NCBI RefSeq assembly: GCF_000376945.1
Contig: NZ_AQXU01000022.1
Span: forward strand, 62,001-126,000
Direction of reading: 5' to 3'
Length of the DNA: 64,000 bases
Source of the DNA: Leeia oryzae DSM 17879
Lineage (GTDB): Bacteria; Pseudomonadota; Gammaproteobacteria; Burkholderiales; Leeiaceae
A program made the translations under genes and the position numbers. The stretch's first letter is position 1. Each line of letters begins with the position of its first letter. Of this stretch, positions 61,505 through 64,000 are shown in pieces. The notes beneath the pieces are model-generated. The model saw nothing but the letters and a program-made list of their open reading frames with translations. It was not told the DNA's origin and searched no databases.

Positions 61505-62196
61505 AAGTCGCTGTCATTACAGCTGGCGGTAGTGGTATGGGGGCTGCTGCGGCCAGAAAGCTGGCGGCAGATGGCTATAAAGTGGCCATTTTGTCTTCTT
61601 CTGGCAAAGGGGAAGCATTGGCGAAAGAACTGGGCGGGATCGGCATGACCGGTTCCAATCAGTCTAACGCCGACATTACTCGTCTGGTTGAGCAAACCAT
61701 GGCAACCTGGGGGCGGATTGATGTGCTGGTGAATAGTGCGGGCCATGGGCCGCGTGCCCCCATCATCGATATCAGCGATGAAGACTGGCATAAAGGGATG
61801 GAAGTTTACTTCCTGCCGGTGGTCAGGACCGCTCGCTTGATTGCACCGATCATGCAAGCGCAAAAGTCGGGTTCGATCATCAACATTTCTACTGCTTGGG
61901 CATTTGAGCCGAGCGAGATGTTTCCAACATCAGCGGTGTTCCGCTCCGGGCTGGCAGCCTACACAAAAATTTTTGCAGATACCTTTGCGAAAGACAACGT
62001 ACGCATCAACAACGTGCTGCCGGGCTGGATAGACAGTTTGCCGGCCACAGAAGAACGGCGCCAAAGCGTGCCTATGGGGCGCTATGGCACTGCGGAAGAA
62101 ATCGCCAACGTGATTGCTTTTCTGGCGTCGTCTAATTCATCGTATATCACCGGGCAAAACCTCCGGGTCGATGGCGGTATCACAGCCTCTGTGTAG
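61492..62196 (+). CDS. SDR-family protein with altered catalytic motif
   Basis: The 234-residue protein has the Rossmann motif AVITAGGSGMGAAAARKL, NSAGHG and NVLPGWIDSLP, so the fold is SDR. In place of YxxxK the aligned stretch reads SAVFRSGLAAYTK, with Ser where Tyr and Arg where Lys are expected. I recall an SDR subfamily with this pattern, so it may be a genuine enzyme with a changed mechanism, or a binding protein. Divergent from LysR. Confidence 0.85.
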   Translation: MRDLKVAVITAGGSGMGAAAARKLAADGYKVAILSSSGKGEALAKELGGIGMTGSNQSNADITRLVEQTMATWGRIDVLVNSAGHGPRAPIIDISDEDWHKGMEVYFLPVVRTARLIAPIMQAQKSGSIINISTAWAFEPSEMFPTSAVFRSGLAAYTKIFADTFAKDNVRINNVLPGWIDSLPATEERRQSVPMGRYGTAEEIANVIAFLASSNSSYITGQNLRVDGGITASV

Positions 62197-62199
62197 ACA

Positions 62200-62239
62200 C
62201 ATCAGCCCGGTAAACCGAGACAGTTTAACCGGGCTGATG
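62200..62239 (+). terminator. Strong hairpin after the SDR gene
   Basis: CATCAGCCCGGT (62200-62211) pairs perfectly with ACCGGGCTGATG (62228-62239), extendable by AAAC/GTTT with one bulge. No U tract follows, so termination is probable but not certain. Confidence 0.5.
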
Positions 62240-62304
62240 GGTGGCAGGTGCTTCAATCTGTGTGGGATGGCTGCAAATGTGGCGCTAATCTTTACCCTTG
62301 TATT

Positions 62305-63441
62305 TCAAGGCTTTACAAGGCGGATATGAGTGATCTCTGATGGTACTCCCAAACGTTTGGGCGGACCCCAATAACCTGTACCACGGCTGGTATATACCCA
62401 CAGCTGTTCCAGTTTTTTCAGGCCGGCAGTAAAAGGCTGCTGCATGGGCACAAACAGGTTCCAGGGCCAGAATTGCCCGCCATGGGTGTGGCCGGACAAT
62501 TGCAGGTCAAACCCGGCTGCGGCCGCTGCGGTCGCCGTTCTGGGCTGGTGTGCCAGCAAGACTTTGACACCGACATTGTCGGGTGATCCTTCAAGCGCCT
62601 TGTGCGGGTCGCTCCTCTGGGTTTCATCAAACTGGTGTGCGGTATAGTCGTTTACACCCGCCAGCAGCAAGGTGCTGCTTTGGCCGGGAATCAGCACATG
62701 CCGGTTTTGCAGCACGTCAATGCCAAGCCTTTCCAGTTCTTCAATCCAGGCCGGTGCCCCCGAATAATATTCATGATTACCCGTAACAAAATAGGTGCCA
62801 TGCCGGGCTTTTAGCTGCGATAAGGGCTGGGTATGCTGTGATAGTTGTTGCACAGTACCATCTACCAGATCACCGGTAATGGCAATGACATCGGCTTCCA
62901 GGTGGTTGACCTTGTCTACAATGCGTTGCAGATAGCCGCGCTTGATGGTCGGCCCGACGTGAATATCGCTGATCTGGGCAATGGTAAAACCGTGGAGGTC
63001 GGCCGGCAGGTCAGGGATGGGGACGTCTACCGTTACCACTTTGGCACGACGCAGTACATTCACAAGCCCAACCAGCGATGCCGCGGTGGCCAGTGCCAGT
63101 ACCCATTGTGCGCTTTCACCTACCCAACTGGCCTCCACATAACCAAACCAGCCCGCAACGGGCAGCAGGATATCCCGCAACAAGGTCAGGATCAGCAGCG
63201 ATGAAAACCAGCCAAGGGCAAACAGGCCGGTCCAGGCAAGACGGGTAGACCAGACCGGAGAGGGGATGCGTCTGGCCAGCAAACCGGCCGGAATGGTTGC
63301 AACCGATACCAGTAGCAGGGAGGCAATAGTCCATGCGCTGGCTGCCGAGCCGGGCCAGTTCCCCAGCAAGCGCCAGCCAATATAGCCATGAAGACTGGAC
63401 AGCAGCAACAGAACCGTCAGGATGAAACGCTTGGAAGGCAT
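62305..63441 (-). CDS. Membrane-anchored calcineurin-like metallophosphoesterase (YkuE-like)
   Basis: The 378-residue protein has about four N-terminal helices (residues 5-135) and a phosphoesterase domain with the five metal motifs: AQISDIHVG, TGDLVDG, TGNHEYY, LLAHQP and SGHTHGGQFWPWN. Members hydrolyse phospholipid head groups or UDP-diacylglucosamine-like substrates. Convergent with the SDR gene. Starts at 63441. Confidence 0.92.
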   Translation of the reverse strand: MPSKRFILTVLLLLSSLHGYIGWRLLGNWPGSAASAWTIASLLLVSVATIPAGLLARRIPSPVWSTRLAWTGLFALGWFSSLLILTLLRDILLPVAGWFGYVEASWVGESAQWVLALATAASLVGLVNVLRRAKVVTVDVPIPDLPADLHGFTIAQISDIHVGPTIKRGYLQRIVDKVNHLEADVIAITGDLVDGTVQQLSQHTQPLSQLKARHGTYFVTGNHEYYSGAPAWIEELERLGIDVLQNRHVLIPGQSSTLLLAGVNDYTAHQFDETQRSDPHKALEGSPDNVGVKVLLAHQPRTATAAAAAGFDLQLSGHTHGGQFWPWNLFVPMQQPFTAGLKKLEQLWVYTSRGTGYWGPPKRLGVPSEITHIRLVKP

Positions 63442-63595
63442 GATCAGACTTTAAAGACAGTAATGAGAATAAGATGGTCATGAACAGGCTTAGTTCAAGT
63501 GTGTTGACGTGAATTCAGATTCCCATGGCATGTTAAGCCTCGCTTAAGAATGGCTGTTTATGATGGCTTCACGTTGTTTAACTTTGGAGGCTGGC

Positions 63596-63727
63596 ATGAA
63601 AACCGTTACTGCTGTGACTGCAAATGCACGTGAAGCGTACCTGAAAGCCCTGTTGATACTGGTATCATCGGCATTTGGTGCATTGGCGATCTCTTCCATG
63701 ATCATGGGACTGCATCACTTTTTCTAA
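63596..63727 (+). CDS. Small single-helix membrane protein
   Basis: A 43-residue ORF, MKTVTAVTANAREAYLKALL followed by a hydrophobic segment and ending GLHHFF. An excellent ribosome site (TTTGGAGG, 5 bases before ATG) and good codon usage support expression. One membrane helix is predicted, with two histidines at the end. No family recognised. It precedes the CDF transporter gene by 45 bases, so metal-related function is conceivable. Confidence 0.6.
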   Translation: MKTVTAVTANAREAYLKALLILVSSAFGALAISSMIMGLHHFF

Positions 63728-63737
63728 ACTTTTTCCC

Positions 63738-63760
63738 GGTCAAGACATCCTGTCTTGACC
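63738..63760. other. Perfect hairpin before the CDF gene
   Basis: GGTCAAGACA / TGTCTTGACC with a 3-base loop; no U tract. It ends 12 bases before the CDF start codon and could act on translation, as an operator, or as a weak terminator for the small ORF. Confidence 0.4.
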
Positions 63761-63772
63761 CTAGTGGCTGGT

Positions 63773-64000
63773 ATGGATCAAAACACATTGTTTGAAGACG
63801 AAGGCGTGTCTGTCGAGGCACGTGACAAGGCCGCCCGCAAAAGCACCATCGTCAGTGTGGTGGTGAATAGCGGGCTTACCGTGGTGCAGGTGATCACGGG
63901 TATTGTGGCTAATTCGCAGGGGATGATTGCGGATGGCATTCATTCTCTGTCTGATCTTCTGGCAGATTTTGTGGTGCTGTTGGCCAGCCACCATAGCAAA
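63773..64000 (+). CDS. Cation diffusion facilitator (CDF) metal transporter, N-terminal part
   Basis: The window ends after 76 codons. VVVNSGLTVVQVITGIVANSQGMIADGIHSLSDLLADFVVLLASHHSK is a textbook CDF start: helix 1, then the helix 2 metal site AD-G-x-HS-x-x-D (HSLSD). Exports Zn, Fe, Cd or Co. The rest lies outside the window. The ribosome site is weak. Confidence 0.93.
   Translation, partial: MDQNTLFEDEGVSVEARDKAARKSTIVSVVVNSGLTVVQVITGIVANSQGMIADGIHSLSDLLADFVVLLASHHSK

Noticed and set aside
1-64000. tRNA, rRNA, CRISPR arrays, complete IS elements or prophage
   Set aside because: I looked for cloverleaf-type segments, regular direct repeats, transposase motifs and phage structural genes and found none.

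Overview
The window reads as a contiguous chromosomal segment of a metabolically versatile betaproteobacterium, probably of the Neisseriales/Chromobacteriaceae type. The basis is mid-50s GC, gene content, a Neisseria-like short FKBP and close resemblance of many proteins to enterobacterial and betaproteobacterial aromatic-catabolic enzymes. No rRNA, tRNA, CRISPR array, phage or complete IS element was recognised. The assignment is inference from protein style, not from a marker gene.

Layout. 1-3.3 kb: end of a hipBA-type toxin-antitoxin pair, then an AT-richer patch of small exported/membrane ORFs. 3.3-6.1 kb: a soluble chemoreceptor-like protein fused to a solute-binding domain, paired with an orphan ABC-type binding protein. 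6.2-18.5 kb: a complete homoprotocatechuate (3,4-dihydroxyphenylacetate) meta-cleavage cluster, hpaG1-G2-E-D2-D1-F-(MFS)-gabD-H-I on the minus strand, with hpaR and hpaA divergent and two copies of hpaD. 18.6-22.1 kb: FKBP, hypothetical genes and a LysR/NADPH-oxidoreductase pair. 22.3-27.1 kb: nsrR and a five-gene cbb3-like terminal oxidase operon whose subunit I carries a CcoS-like N-terminal extension; three NsrR-type dyads lie in its promoter regions. 27.4-36.5 kb: STAS protein, a Gfo/Idh oxidoreductase, and a feaB-aminotransferase-luxR-permease-DUF3156 operon with a divergent AraC (FeaR-like) regulator, probably feeding aromatic amines into phenylacetate/4-hydroxyphenylacetate. 36.6-41.7 kb: miscellaneous genes including a sorbosone-dehydrogenase-like protein, a Lar-like zinc ribbon, a CorC-type protein whose stop codon lies at the edge of a 192-bp MITE-like element, and a DODA-type extradiol dioxygenase. 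41.8-59.4 kb: the most unusual region, a LacI-controlled catabolic island (Gfo/Idh, CoA-transferase, enoyl-CoA hydratase, ALDH, carbohydrate ABC transporter with two paralogous binding proteins, SDR, GMC oxidoreductase, DUF993, glycerate 2-kinase, DUF336, Dabb). 59.4-64 kb: a binding protein, a LysR/SDR pair, a metallophosphoesterase, a 43-residue membrane ORF and the start of a CDF metal transporter.

How it works together. Aromatic amines or hydroxyphenylacetate would be funnelled through FeaB and the hpa pathway to succinic semialdehyde, pyruvate and succinate; GabD, encoded inside the hpa operon, removes the semialdehyde. hpaBC, which would hydroxylate 4-hydroxyphenylacetate, is not in the window. 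In the LacI island the same 14-bp operator core recurs at the first promoter (with a well-formed -35/-10), inside the signal-peptide codons of the first binding protein, and before the second binding protein; a near-match lies inside the CoA-transferase gene. The substrate of this island is not evident and the pathway looks undescribed to me. The NsrR-oxidase locus suggests a respiratory oxidase deployed under nitric oxide stress.
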